A DNA stretch of 64,000 bases from Blautia liquoris (GCF_015159595.1 NZ_CP063304.1:372001-436000); one strand, 5' to 3'; positions 1 to 9,517 are shown, counted from the stretch's first letter. Translations and numbers: made by a program. The notes: a model not told the origin generated them from the letters alone.

Positions 1-1
1 T

Positions 2-556
2 GCAGGTACAACACCTATGGATATGCGGATAGATGCTGTTGAAGCAGCTGCAAAAGTAATTTCAAAAATACCTGACTGGGCCAGAGAAAAGGCGGATGGA
101 ACCGTTGCTACGATAGGATATATTAATACCGTTCCTGGAGGAGTAAATATAGTTCCGGAAAAATGTGAATTTACTGTGGACATCCGTTCTAAGAACAATG
201 ATAATATTAATGATATTAGTAAACGAATGGAAGCTGCCCTGGAGAGGGAAGTAAAGGCTATCGGCGGAAGCTTCGAGATTAAAAACACGTTAACGATTAC
301 ATCGGTAGACTTGTCTAAAGATATGCTGAAGATTATGGAAGAAAGCTGTAAAGATCATCAATATAGCTACAAATATCTTCCAAGCGGAGCAGGTCATGAT
401 GCCCTGGAAATAGGGCAGGTGATTCCCACAGCAATGATTTTTGTACCAAGTGAAGGGGGAAGAAGCCATTGCCCAGTTGAATTCACCAAATACAGCGATT
501 TTGCAAAAGCAGCAACTGTTATGACGGATCTGGCCATAACATTGTTGGAAAAATAA
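2..556 (+). CDS. M20-family amidohydrolase, C-terminal part (hydantoinase/carbamoylase type)
   Basis: The reading frame is open from the first bases of the window, so the gene starts upstream and only about 184 C-terminal residues are present (the family is usually near 410). The visible start AGTTPM followed by R-x-DA is the signature of the allantoate amidohydrolase / N-carbamoyl-amino-acid hydrolase group of M20 metallopeptidases. The AGHDA motif and the end motif VPSEGGRSHCPVE, whose His is normally a metal ligand, are intact, so the C-terminus looks functional. These enzymes hydrolyse ureido or carbamoyl amide bonds in the cytoplasm using two divalent metals. The PucR-type regulator just downstream fits purine or ureide catabolism, but the exact substrate cannot be read from this fragment. 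Confidence 0.85.
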   Translation, partial: AGTTPMDMRIDAVEAAAKVISKIPDWAREKADGTVATIGYINTVPGGVNIVPEKCEFTVDIRSKNNDNINDISKRMEAALEREVKAIGGSFEIKNTLTITSVDLSKDMLKIMEESCKDHQYSYKYLPSGAGHDALEIGQVIPTAMIFVPSEGGRSHCPVEFTKYSDFAKAATVMTDLAITLLEK

Positions 557-608
557 TTGGTAAAGAGCCTGCCTTGGGTCATATTGCAGTGCTGTCTCTG
601 AGTTTTTA

Positions 609-617
609 TGGTATAAT
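609..617 (+). promoter_or_regulatory. Extended -10 promoter for the PucR regulator
   Basis: TGGTATAAT is a perfect -10 hexamer with the TG extension, 54 bases before the start codon. No good -35 hexamer stands at 16-18 bases, which is acceptable for an extended -10 promoter. Confidence 0.5.
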
Positions 618-671
618 GAAAAACACAGTTACTGCTGAATTTAGTTATAATATTCTTATTGTAGGTGGAGT

Positions 672-2348
672 ATGGGATTTACGGTAGAAGAACTCCTTAA
701 AATTGAGGAAGTAAAAAATCTGTCTGTAATCTGCGGACAAGATGGACTTAAAAATGAAATAAAAGGTGTCACTATTATTGAAGCTCCTGATATTGCTAAG
801 TTTATCAATGGAGGGGAGTTGCTGCTGACCGGATTATTTGCTTTTAAAACCTGTAGTGTAGATGAATACAAAGACTTTCTTCGGGAATTGGGAAAAAAAG
901 AGATCAGTGGTCTGGCTTTAAAAAGGGGCAGAACAGTAAAAGAGGCAGATGTTAAAATTGAACTGCTCAAAGAATTTGCCCGGGATAACCATATACCATT
1001 AATTGAAGTTCCTTTTGAACTGTCTTTTCAGGTTATAATTGGTCTGGTTATGGAACATCTGTTTAGTGATGAAGTTACTCAGCTGAAGTACTACAAAACA
1101 ACCCATGACAATTTTTCAGCATTGACCTTGTCAAATGGATTTAACGAGAATAAAATTCGAGACATCTTGGGGCTGTTAGATAAGATGATTTGTAATCCGG
1201 TATCACTTTATGATCAATATATGTCTTGTTATGAGACAACAGCAGGTGAAAAAAATCAAAGACTAAAGATTGCTGCTGATGCCACGAAGTATGATCCTGG
1301 AATTTTAACTAATTATATTTATTTGAAGCAGGAAGATGAACATAATCGGTATATTGTTGAAATTAACCTGAATGTGGGGCTCCGGATGTATCTGGTGGTG
1401 ACAGAGATGATGTCAACATTTAGTCTGATGGATTGTATTGCATTAGAAAATGCTATTATCGCACTTCAATATGAGTTTTCAAGAATATTCGCTGTTTCAG
1501 AGCTGGAAAAGAAGTTTCAAAATGATCTTCTGCATAATATTTTGAGCGGTAATATAGAATCAATAGAAGAACTGAAGAAGAGTTCGAGCCTTCTAGATGT
1601 CAATATTGATGGCTATTATCGTGTGGTTGTATTTGGCGTAACAAATGAAAAAAGCTCTCGCAAAGATACGATTAATGAAAAGATGCACCACATTGATTTG
1701 CTGGAAGAAACAGTTGCCCATAAGCTTCCGAAAAGCAAGGTATACAGGGATCTGGATAAGATTGTAGTTGTCATGGAAGTTAACTCTGATTCCTCACAGA
1801 TTGAATATCGGGAAGAGTTGAAGGATATCCTGAAGCAGATTCAGGCGTTTATGACTGTCCAAAATAAATATCTGAAGGTAAAAGCCGGGGTGGGAAGAAT
1901 TGTACAAGGGATACTACAATTGCCCAAAACCTATAAAGAGGCAAATGATGCCTTTTTGTTTGTCGATATTGCCGGTGACATAGTGGGAGAAAGTGCCGTG
2001 CAGATGATGCTTTTTTCGGACTTGGGAATTTTTAAATTATTGTGTCAGTTAGATGATCCGGAAATGTTAAGGGAGTATGTTCCAGAAACACTTGGAAAGT
2101 TATATGATTACAAAAAACCTCAAAGAGATGATTTGATAATGACGCTGAAAACATATCTGGATAAAAACCAGAATCTTTCCAAGACGGCCAAAAGCTTATA
2201 CGTGCACTATAAAACAGCAGCTTATCGTATTGAGAAGATAGAAAAGATAACTGGAATAGATTTTAATAATGCCAATGAAGTGTTGGCTGTCAGAATTGGT
2301 CTGATTGTCCATCGAATGATCGAAAATTATGAAAAAAAGGTTATTTAA
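672..2348 (+). CDS. PucR-family transcriptional regulator
   Basis: A 558-residue protein with the PucR layout: N-terminal PucR sensor domain (about residues 8-127), a divergent central GGDEF-like region (about 290-420), and a C-terminal PucR helix-turn-helix (about 495-553) with the typical LSKTAKSLYVHYKTAAYRIEK motif. Members activate or repress purine, ureide, amino acid or related catabolic genes in response to a metabolite. The ATG at 672 follows GTAGGTGGAG at a suitable distance. It lies 115 bases after an M20 amidohydrolase on the same strand and has its own extended -10 promoter, so it probably regulates that neighbouring pathway. The ligand is unknown. Confidence 0.88.
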   Translation: MGFTVEELLKIEEVKNLSVICGQDGLKNEIKGVTIIEAPDIAKFINGGELLLTGLFAFKTCSVDEYKDFLRELGKKEISGLALKRGRTVKEADVKIELLKEFARDNHIPLIEVPFELSFQVIIGLVMEHLFSDEVTQLKYYKTTHDNFSALTLSNGFNENKIRDILGLLDKMICNPVSLYDQYMSCYETTAGEKNQRLKIAADATKYDPGILTNYIYLKQEDEHNRYIVEINLNVGLRMYLVVTEMMSTFSLMDCIALENAIIALQYEFSRIFAVSELEKKFQNDLLHNILSGNIESIEELKKSSSLLDVNIDGYYRVVVFGVTNEKSSRKDTINEKMHHIDLLEETVAHKLPKSKVYRDLDKIVVVMEVNSDSSQIEYREELKDILKQIQAFMTVQNKYLKVKAGVGRIVQGILQLPKTYKEANDAFLFVDIAGDIVGESAVQMMLFSDLGIFKLLCQLDDPEMLREYVPETLGKLYDYKKPQRDDLIMTLKTYLDKNQNLSKTAKSLYVHYKTAAYRIEKIEKITGIDFNNANEVLAVRIGLIVHRMIENYEKKVI

Positions 2349-2365
2349 AATTTGATTTCTTGTAG

Positions 2366-2397
2366 AAATGGTCCAGTATATATGACTGGCCATTTTT
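2366..2397 (+). terminator. Intrinsic terminator after the PucR gene
   Basis: ATGG-T-CCAGT pairs with ACTGGCCAT around a 7-base loop with one bulged T, followed by TTTTT. It lies between convergent genes and is stronger on the plus strand. Confidence 0.7.
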
Positions 2398-2445
2398 GCT
2401 ATAAGGATAAACTTTGACTTTAAATCTCCAAAGTAAATGTCTTTG

Positions 2446-3705
2446 CTAAAGTACTGGAAGTACGACACAAAATGTTGTCCCATCCTTTTCATTACTTTCA
2501 GCTTTGATTTTTCCGTTATGCTTTTGTACAATTGTGTGCGCGATTGATAATCCAAGACCGTAACCGCCTGTTTCTCGTGATCTGGACTTGCTTGCACGAT
2601 AGAAGCGTTCGAAGATATGTTCCAGATCCTTTTTGGGAATTATCACACCTGAGTTTTTGATACTTAGGATCACTTTTTCGTGTTCCTGCCGCAGCAGAAG
2701 ATAGATCGTTCCTCCTTTTGCGTATTTACATGCATTGTCCAGCAAGATGATCAAAAGCTGTTTGATCTGCTTTTCGTTTCCATTAATTAGAATATGATCC
2801 TGAATGTCTTCTGTCATCTCGGTTTTTTGTTCGTAAGTCACGGACTCGAAAGAAAGGATGCACTCCCAGACAAGCCTGGATAGATCAAACTCTACATGTG
2901 GAGCAGGTGGAGCGTTGTCTGCATCCTCTCTTGCAAGAAATAAGAGGTCCTGCAGCAGATCCTTCATCTGAATAGCTTCTTCTTCGGTGTTGTCAAGCCA
3001 TTTTCTTTCCTCTTCGATGGTATGTTGTGAATGACTTTTGATGATTCCCAGGTTGGCGAGGATGACAGTTAGCGGAGTTTTCAGTTCATGAGAGGCATCT
3101 GCTACGAACTGATGCTGTTGATCCCAGGCTTTTTGTACCGGTGCAAGGGCTCGTTTGGAGAGAAAGAGGCTGATGATAAAGGATGTCAGAAGTACGATTG
3201 CAAATATAAGCACTGAAATCAGGATCAGGCTTTGCATGCTGTCCTGTTCATTAGTAATATCTGCAAAGGCAATCTTCAGACCGTTTTTTGCAGCCTGCAT
3301 TTTAAACCGCAGTCCCATACTCTGCAGTGTTCCGGAAATTTTATTAGCTGCAATAGCTGCGTCTGCAGCTTTTTGCGCAGTGTCAGTGTCAACTTGGATG
3401 CCGCTGTCATTGATACCCGATACGGTATTTGAATTTACTTCAAGTGTTACGGTAAATACAGCAATTTTGCCAATTCCACTATCATCTTTGGGGCGTGGAG
3501 GTCGTTTCCCATCCCTGTCACCGAATTCCAGTGCCGGTTTTAAATCTTCTACATCTCCGGACAAAGTCCGGTCAATCGCTTTTATGCTGTCTGCGTAGAA
3601 TCTCCGGTAGTTGGAGACACACATGACAACCAGTGCTGACAGGATGACGGCGATTACAAAGATCATATTTGTTATGATGAATCTTTTTCGTAGTCTCTTA
3701 AGCAT
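2446..3705 (-). CDS. Sensor histidine kinase of an OmpR-type two-component system
   Basis: A 419-residue membrane kinase. There are two membrane segments (about residues 12-32 and 158-183) flanking an extracytoplasmic domain of about 125 residues. The HisKA box VADASHELKTPLT has phospho-acceptor His206. The ATPase domain follows, with an N box (LLDNACKYAKGG) and a G box (GGYGLGLSIA). No clear HAMP domain is visible between the second segment and HisKA. Its start overlaps the end of the response regulator gene by 8 bases, so the two are translationally coupled and form one signalling pair. The signal is unknown; the sensor domain has no motif I recognise. Confidence 0.9.
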   Translation of the reverse strand: MLKRLRKRFIITNMIFVIAVILSALVVMCVSNYRRFYADSIKAIDRTLSGDVEDLKPALEFGDRDGKRPPRPKDDSGIGKIAVFTVTLEVNSNTVSGINDSGIQVDTDTAQKAADAAIAANKISGTLQSMGLRFKMQAAKNGLKIAFADITNEQDSMQSLILISVLIFAIVLLTSFIISLFLSKRALAPVQKAWDQQHQFVADASHELKTPLTVILANLGIIKSHSQHTIEEERKWLDNTEEEAIQMKDLLQDLLFLAREDADNAPPAPHVEFDLSRLVWECILSFESVTYEQKTEMTEDIQDHILINGNEKQIKQLLIILLDNACKYAKGGTIYLLLRQEHEKVILSIKNSGVIIPKKDLEHIFERFYRASKSRSRETGGYGLGLSIAHTIVQKHNGKIKAESNEKDGTTFCVVLPVL

Positions 3706-4378
3706 CTTTATTTCCCTCTAGGCGATAGCCGACTTTTCGGATCGCTACAATTCCCACTTTGGAACCAAGATAGTAAAACTTTTTCCTGAGAAATGAAACA
3801 TAGGCTTCTACATTATTATCCTCCGCATCGGAGTCATTTCCCCATACTTTTTCTATCATAGATTCTTTTGAGATGATCATATTAGAATTGATCATCAGCA
3901 TCTTCAAAATCTCAAATTCCTTAAAACTTAAGTGAATATTTCTGTCCTTGCACCACAGATCATTCGTGGCGAGGACGAGTTTCAGGTCACCAAAGGTAAG
4001 ATTCTCGAAGATTACTTCACCGGTTCTTCTGGCGAGGGCACGAATTCTTGCCAACAGCTCCCCGGGTTCGAAGGGCTTGGTCATATAATCATCGGCACCG
4101 TGATCCAGACCTGCAATCTTGTCGCTGATATCATCTTTGGCAGTTAGCATCAATACTGGTGTCTGAATCGCCTGACTTCTCATTTCGTGAACGATAGAGA
4201 ATCCATCCATTTGAGGCAGCATCACATCTAAAACAACTACATCGTAGTTTCCGTTTGTTGCGTAATCCAGTCCATCAGTTCCAGTGTAGACCACATCACA
4301 GAGGTACTTTGATTCTGTCATGATCTCCCGCAGTGCCTCTGCCAGACGAACTTCGTCTTCTACAATTAGTATATTCAT
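3698..4378 (-). CDS. OmpR/PhoB-family response regulator
   Basis: A 226-residue regulator starting MNILIVEDE at 4378. A longer in-frame start at 4432 exists, but AGGAGG sits just before 4378 and the shorter start gives the normal family N-terminus. The receiver domain has acidic residues EDE, phospho-acceptor Asp51 in VVLDVMLP, and Lys101 in MTKPF. A C-terminal winged helix (about residues 130-224) ends in VRKVGYRLE-like sequence (AIRKVGYRLEG). It is the first gene of a two-gene operon with the histidine kinase. Target genes cannot be told from sequence; no ABC transporter of the BceAB type is adjacent. Confidence 0.92.
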   Translation of the reverse strand: MNILIVEDEVRLAEALREIMTESKYLCDVVYTGTDGLDYATNGNYDVVVLDVMLPQMDGFSIVHEMRSQAIQTPVLMLTAKDDISDKIAGLDHGADDYMTKPFEPGELLARIRALARRTGEVIFENLTFGDLKLVLATNDLWCKDRNIHLSFKEFEILKMLMINSNMIISKESMIEKVWGNDSDAEDNNVEAYVSFLRKKFYYLGSKVGIVAIRKVGYRLEGNKDA

Positions 4379-4659
4379 TTCACACGTCCTCCTCGATTTA
4401 TCTTCAATATACAGTTGCTTCAATAACAACAAGTCTTATCATAATGGTTGTCACGTCTGTTTACACTCAGATTATAAGGATGAAACCTGAAATAAAGCTG
4501 AAATTGTACCTGGGATATGATATAGATTGAACAGGTTATCTTTTCCTACAATCAGAAAGAAAAAGTATTGGAAGACTGTGCTTGTAATTGCGCACAGGAT
4601 GTGCACAGTTAATTTTAGAGAGATGTCCTTTGTCAGTGTAATTAGTGCATTGCAACTAT

Positions 4660-5445
4660 TCATTTTCTATATGCCATTCTGTAATCCTTCGGTGTCATTC
4701 CAGTTTTCTGACGAAATTGTCGGTAGAGATGCACTTCGCTGGAATAACCGCAGATATCCGCAATCTTCTCCACACTTAGATCTGTGTTATGTAAGATGGT
4801 TTTTACTCTTTCTATTCGCATATTGATCAGATCCGATTGGAGCGAGATACCAAAAAAATCGGAATATAAATGTTGAAAGTATGAGCAAGAGATCCCAACT
4901 GATTCGGCTAGTTCTTTTATTGAATATTTTTTCATTGGCTGTGACTGAATCTGAAATCTCAGTTCCTGCATTCTCGCATAATAGGGACTATATTTCTTTG
5001 GACAATTTTTATCTTGGTATGCAGCCTCTACATTATTCATCAGAAGCTTAAAAAGCATATCTACATTCTCATCGCGCCACTTTTCATCTGCATAACTGTT
5101 TTCCCATAAAATCTGTTGAATATATAATGTAAATCGGGGAGGATTGCTCAAAGGTATCGCATTGTAAAACAGCTTGGCATAGCGGTCTAATATATGATCG
5201 TCGTCGCATCTGAAACGAATCCAGTCATCAGAATACTCCCCATCCGGATTCACACAGTGATAGGGAACCTCACGTTTAATAAGAACAACCTGATTAGGTT
5301 TTACAGATAATTTTTGATCTGTAAATGTAAATACCCCGTTTGTCTTGGCCATCAGAAGGACATGCCCATCTGCCCCATAAGGACGACTCATTTCAAAGGA
5401 TTCCGGATGTTCACTGTTACATTCGCCGGCTATTATCGTATACAT
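4660..5445 (-). CDS. AraC-family transcriptional regulator
   Basis: A 261-residue protein with an N-terminal cupin-like ligand-binding region (about residues 1-150) and a C-terminal double helix-turn-helix (about 160-258) containing SIKELAESVGIS and the second helix ending QKTGMTPKDYR. The ATG at 5445 has TAAGGAG upstream. It diverges from the secreted glycosidase and sugar-transport operon that begins at 5629, and such divergently placed AraC proteins typically sense a sugar and activate the adjacent uptake and hydrolase genes. That it controls the glucuronide operon is an inference from position. It has its own sigma-A promoter. Confidence 0.9.
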   Translation of the reverse strand: MYTIIAGECNSEHPESFEMSRPYGADGHVLLMAKTNGVFTFTDQKLSVKPNQVVLIKREVPYHCVNPDGEYSDDWIRFRCDDDHILDRYAKLFYNAIPLSNPPRFTLYIQQILWENSYADEKWRDENVDMLFKLLMNNVEAAYQDKNCPKKYSPYYARMQELRFQIQSQPMKKYSIKELAESVGISCSYFQHLYSDFFGISLQSDLINMRIERVKTILHNTDLSVEKIADICGYSSEVHLYRQFRQKTGMTPKDYRMAYRK

Positions 5446-5498
5446 GCATAGCTCTCCTTACTCATAACAGATAATGTTAGTAATTAACGCTATTTGAT

Positions 5499-5527
5499 AT
5501 TATATCACAGAAAATTTGAAGATACAA
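5499..5527 (-). promoter_or_regulatory. Sigma-A promoter of the AraC gene
   Basis: Read on the minus strand: TTGTAT, 17 bases, TATAAT (a perfect -10), about 55 bases upstream of the AraC start codon. Confidence 0.7.
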
Positions 5528-5577
5528 TGTAGCTGTAAAGTAATCATTTATACTTTATGTAATTTGTTTTTCTTGTC

Positions 5578-5601
5578 TTTGTACATTTTTTTGTGTACAA
5601 A
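5578..5601. promoter_or_regulatory. Inverted repeat TTTGTACA-N8-TGTACAAA, possible operator
   Basis: A perfect 8-base inverted repeat with an 8-base spacer rich in T lies 27 bases before the glycosidase start codon, in the divergent AraC/glycosidase intergenic region. It could be a regulator binding site or an RNA hairpin at the 5' end of the operon mRNA. No sequence shows which. Confidence 0.4.
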
Positions 5602-5628
5602 TATAAAAATTACGGAGGAGGTATTTTT

Positions 5629-7818
5629 ATGAAGCATTCAAGATTAAACAAAGCAGTTCCATCACTACTTGCTGCAGCAATGGCCGTATCATCAGCATCT
5701 TACACGCAGGCAGGAACTTCCCCGCCTCAGAGTCAAACTTCGGATTATTCGGATCTCTCTGTCTGGCATTCGGCATCGGATTCGGATATGATATTCTCTG
5801 AGGGAGACATCACGCTGCAGGGAAGCTCCAAAATTATAGGTGATGCGGGAACCAACTCCACAAGAGACAAAAGTGTTCGCTTTGACTGGTCAACCTTTAT
5901 TGACGGAGATCTCTGGATCGGCCCACACAGTGAGTGGTCCAAAGTTGCCACTTCCCCGAAAGCAGATGTAGGTGAACATGCGTCGAAGAAGATCCGACAG
6001 CTTACGAGAGAGAAGAAATTCGCACCGCCAGCTTATCGCGATTCCCCCGCTCTTGAACCGAAAGGAAATCTGTATGCCGGATATCAAGATACTGGAGATG
6101 CTATAATTGATAAAAGTGGTGCTTATAGCAATATTTCTGTAACAAAAGATCTCGTTGTAAATATTGGAGATGAGGATCTTAATATTACAGCAGAGACACT
6201 GTCTGTCTCCGGAGATGGGCAGATTATTCTGAATCGAAGCGGAAGCGGCCATGTAAATTTGTTTGTGACTGACAGTCTTGAATTGTCTGGTAGTGGAAAA
6301 ATCAATTCCAAAGGTAATTACGATAGTATCAATTTGTATTATAGTGGGAATTCACCACTTCGTTTTGGAGGAAACACTCGTGCAAATATGAGCCTATACG
6401 CCCAAACAGCGGATATCTCTCTGTCAGATTCTGCACAGATGACAGGCAGCATTGTAACAGGAGCGAAGGATATTTCTCTCTCGGGAAATTCTCAGCTGAA
6501 TCCGGGTGAGATCTACGCACTGAATGCAGCACTATCCCTAAGCGGAAGCAGCCGTATACAGGGGGTTACAGTATCCGATACCCTGTCTCTTTCAGGTACT
6601 TCCCAGATCGAGTACGACGACTCCATGAGCCTTAAGGTGCCAGAGTTTAAAGCGCAGAAAACACCTGTCACTGAAAAACTAGGTTCCGGAAACTGGGGTA
6701 TGTATTATGACTTCAATCGTTTCGATGACAAGACTTTTAAGGCAAATTTCGATTATGACTTGTCTATGCTTAAGAAGCTGCCTTTTACTTATTTCCGTCT
6801 CGGATTTGTCATTTATGACAATATGGTTGATCAGAATGGCAATTACAACTTCTCTCGCCTTGACTATGCCGTTGATGAGACGCTCAAAGCCGGAAAGAAA
6901 GTGATTCTTCCCCTGTGGTTTGTCAATGATGGAATCGCAGATAAAGGAAACATTGATTACCACGAACAGGTTAGTAATATGAGAAATCTAATTACCGCCA
7001 TGGTGAAACACTATAGTGGGAAGGGAATTATCTATGAGGCGCTTGATGAGGCAAACTCACTGGGGCATTTCTGGATGGAACAGTGGAGTGATGACTGTGT
7101 GGAGGATATTCTGGCATTGAATCAGCATTTTGTCCAGACCATACAGAGGGAAGATCCGACCGCTGTCTTTATGGCTGGTGACTTTGCGTGGCCGAAGAAC
7201 AGCAGTGACGGGAGACTCGACCGGGTACATAACATGATCGAAAAGGGATATCTGGATTATGGCACTTATGGCAGCTTCCATCCTTACACTAACGGAATCC
7301 CTGAACAGATGCTGGGCGACAGATATGATATCGAAGCCATGAATCATATATTGAGCCACAATCTGCTGCCGGCCGCGACGGAATTTGGCTTCCCGCATAA
7401 TATTCCCAATCCATTTAACGGGAATTATACCCGCCAGGAACAGTCTGATTATACCGTCCGCCAGATGCTTCTTCTGGATGCCATGGGATTCGAGGTGATC
7501 TTGCCGTTCACCATGGACAATTCCGATAAAGCCTGGGCCCTGCAGGCACAATATTATGATGCCGGCGTCGGTGAAGGCAAAGACCCTTACTTTAATCAGG
7601 TAGGCGACAAAATACAAGATCTGTTCGGAAAGCTGGATGGCTACACGTTTGAGGCTCGGGAAGATAGCGAAAGCGAGAATGATTATATATTCCGTTACAC
7701 TTCATCCTCGGATGACCGCCCGGATAAAATTGTTTACTGGACTGCGGAATCCGATCATGAACTTGAAATTGAGGGTAATACTTTTATGGTGACTGGAACA
7801 CCCGAAATAGCAGAATAA
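5629..7818 (+). CDS. Secreted glycoside hydrolase with N-terminal beta-helix adhesin-like region
   Basis: A 729-residue exported protein. The ATG at 5629 follows GGAGGAGG; an ATG-less extension back to 5593 is less likely. Residues 1-29 form a signal peptide. Residues 30-340 are rich in Ser/Gly with repeated short strands such as LSGSGKI, LSGNSQL and LSGSSRI, resembling the polymer-forming beta-helix (DUF7305-like) region seen in PilX-type pilus-associated proteins. Residues from about 350 form a TIM-barrel glycosidase of clan-A character, with candidate acid/base Glu474 in EALDEAN and nucleophile Glu585 in ATEFGFP. It starts an operon with a sugar ABC importer and beta-glucuronidase, so it probably releases oligosaccharides outside the cell. 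The GH family (GH5- or GH39-like) is not certain. Confidence 0.78.
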   Translation: MKHSRLNKAVPSLLAAAMAVSSASYTQAGTSPPQSQTSDYSDLSVWHSASDSDMIFSEGDITLQGSSKIIGDAGTNSTRDKSVRFDWSTFIDGDLWIGPHSEWSKVATSPKADVGEHASKKIRQLTREKKFAPPAYRDSPALEPKGNLYAGYQDTGDAIIDKSGAYSNISVTKDLVVNIGDEDLNITAETLSVSGDGQIILNRSGSGHVNLFVTDSLELSGSGKINSKGNYDSINLYYSGNSPLRFGGNTRANMSLYAQTADISLSDSAQMTGSIVTGAKDISLSGNSQLNPGEIYALNAALSLSGSSRIQGVTVSDTLSLSGTSQIEYDDSMSLKVPEFKAQKTPVTEKLGSGNWGMYYDFNRFDDKTFKANFDYDLSMLKKLPFTYFRLGFVIYDNMVDQNGNYNFSRLDYAVDETLKAGKKVILPLWFVNDGIADKGNIDYHEQVSNMRNLITAMVKHYSGKGIIYEALDEANSLGHFWMEQWSDDCVEDILALNQHFVQTIQREDPTAVFMAGDFAWPKNSSDGRLDRVHNMIEKGYLDYGTYGSFHPYTNGIPEQMLGDRYDIEAMNHILSHNLLPAATEFGFPHNIPNPFNGNYTRQEQSDYTVRQMLLLDAMGFEVILPFTMDNSDKAWALQAQYYDAGVGEGKDPYFNQVGDKIQDLFGKLDGYTFEAREDSESENDYIFRYTSSSDDRPDKIVYWTAESDHELEIEGNTFMVTGTPEIAE

Positions 7819-7833
7819 ATACAGGAGGATATT

Positions 7834-9465
7834 ATGAAAAAGAAAGCAGGAAACAAAACCTATAAACTATGGACAGCTGCAGCTCTAAGCACAATTATGG
7901 TCACTTCTCTTCTGAGTGGATGTGGAGGAGGTGATAAAGGGGGCAGTAGCTCTGGCAGCTCAAAAGCAGAATTATCCGACTCTGTAGAGGCAAAGGAGAA
8001 TACATATCCTCTGAACTCCGATGATACATTCACATACTGGGGAGTTATGCGCCCCAATATTGCACCGAACTTTACGAATATGGGGGACACTCATATAGGA
8101 AAACAATGGCAGAAGCAAACTGGTGTGAAAATTAAGTTTGAGCATCCGGTTACCGGACAGGACACAGAACAGTTTAATCTGATTCTTGCGGATGGGAATT
8201 ATCCCGATTTGTGGGACTACGACTGGAGAAGTTTCCCCGGTGGCCCGGCAAAAGCCTTAGATGACGGTGTAATCCTGGAGCTCAACGATTTAATCAATGA
8301 GCACTGCCCGAATCTGAAAAAATATCTGAAAGACCATCCAGAGGTTGCCCGCACGATTAAGACAGATGACGGAAGATACTATTCTTTCCCCTCCCTGCGA
8401 GATGTGTATGCCTCTTATCTGGGCCCCCTCGTTCGGTCAGACTGGCTGAAGAAGTGTAATCTTGAGGTTCCCGAGACGATAGACGAGTGGCATGATGTAC
8501 TTACAGCTTTTAAAGATCAGATGGGCGCCAGTGCTCCATTTACTGCATCGAATAAGTCGGATACCTTTTTCGCCTATGCATACGGCGTCCAGAACGGATT
8601 TTTTCTGGATGACGGAAAAGTTGTCTTTGGACCGGCCAAAAAGGAATATAAAGAGTATATGAAAACTATGCACCAGTGGTATGATGAAGGATTAATCGAT
8701 CCAGATTATTTTGCAAGCGGTGAAGACGAAACGACAGCGAAGATGACCACAGGTCGTTCCGGAGTTACCTCAGCATGGGCTGCTTCAGGAATGATGAACT
8801 ACATCCCCATCGGCCAGGAAACAGAGCCTGAGTATGACTTGACTGCAACTAAAAATCCAGTTCTGAAAAAAGGAGAAACTCCCGAATACGGGTATATTGA
8901 AAACCCATACTATTATGGAGGTCTCGCAATTGGAGCAACCTGCAAAGATCCGGTTACCGCCGCAGAGGTTCTCGATTACGGATACGGTGAAGAAGGTCAT
9001 ATGATGTTCAATTTTGGTGAGGACGGGGTCTCTTATACCATGGAAAACGATAATCCGGTTTACACGGATGTCGTCTGGAAAAATGAAAACGGATGGCCGG
9101 TTTCCCAGGCAATTGCCGACTATATTCTGGCATACAGCTTTGGTCCTTTCGTTCAGGACAGCCGCTATCAGGAGCAGTACCTGTATATGGATCAGGCAAA
9201 GGAGGCTATTAAAACCTGGGCAGACACAAACGCGAAAGAGCATCTGATGCCGGAAATTACCAGGACATCCGATGAGAGTTCTGAATATGCGACAATTATG
9301 AACGATATTGGAACATATGTAGGCGAGATGTCCGCAAAATTTATTATGGGAACGGAAGATATTGACAGTGGTTTTGATAAGTATCTGGATACTTTGAATC
9401 AGATGGGTCTCGAGCAGGCTGTCGAGATCAACACTGCCGCATACGAGAGATACCAGAAACGCTGA
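7834..9465 (+). CDS. Sugar ABC transporter substrate-binding lipoprotein (LplA type)
   Basis: A 543-residue extracellular solute-binding protein of family 1. A lipoprotein signal peptide ends in LLSGC with Cys30 as the acylated residue, followed by a Ser/Gly linker. The length and the two permeases downstream match the LplA/LplB/YtcP group of Gram-positive oligosaccharide importers, which usually lack a dedicated ATPase and borrow a shared one. Start at 7834 after AGGAGG. It follows the secreted glycosidase by 15 bases and precedes a terminator-like hairpin that probably lets it be made in excess over the permeases. Confidence 0.92.
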   Translation: MKKKAGNKTYKLWTAAALSTIMVTSLLSGCGGGDKGGSSSGSSKAELSDSVEAKENTYPLNSDDTFTYWGVMRPNIAPNFTNMGDTHIGKQWQKQTGVKIKFEHPVTGQDTEQFNLILADGNYPDLWDYDWRSFPGGPAKALDDGVILELNDLINEHCPNLKKYLKDHPEVARTIKTDDGRYYSFPSLRDVYASYLGPLVRSDWLKKCNLEVPETIDEWHDVLTAFKDQMGASAPFTASNKSDTFFAYAYGVQNGFFLDDGKVVFGPAKKEYKEYMKTMHQWYDEGLIDPDYFASGEDETTAKMTTGRSGVTSAWAASGMMNYIPIGQETEPEYDLTATKNPVLKKGETPEYGYIENPYYYGGLAIGATCKDPVTAAEVLDYGYGEEGHMMFNFGEDGVSYTMENDNPVYTDVVWKNENGWPVSQAIADYILAYSFGPFVQDSRYQEQYLYMDQAKEAIKTWADTNAKEHLMPEITRTSDESSEYATIMNDIGTYVGEMSAKFIMGTEDIDSGFDKYLDTLNQMGLEQAVEINTAAYERYQKR

Positions 9466-9472
9466 AAGAATA

Positions 9473-9498
9473 CGGGGAGGTTTCAGCCTCCCCGATTT
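9473..9498 (+). terminator. Hairpin between binding protein and permease genes
   Basis: CGGGGAGG pairs perfectly with CCTCCCCG around a 6-base loop, followed by ATTTTA. The weak T tract suggests a leaky terminator or a 3'-end stabiliser that raises binding-protein mRNA relative to the permease genes. Confidence 0.65.
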
Positions 9499-9517
9499 TA
9501 AAGGAGTCAGATCATCT

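Noticed and set aside
4379-4659. Possible small gene between the response regulator and AraC genes
   Set aside because: Short frames on both strands here lack ribosome binding sites; only a loose CTGTGC/GCACAG inverted repeat was seen.
7057-7617. 186-codon minus-strand frame inside the glycosidase gene
   Set aside because: It lies wholly opposite a well-supported gene, has no ribosome binding site and no recognisable domain.
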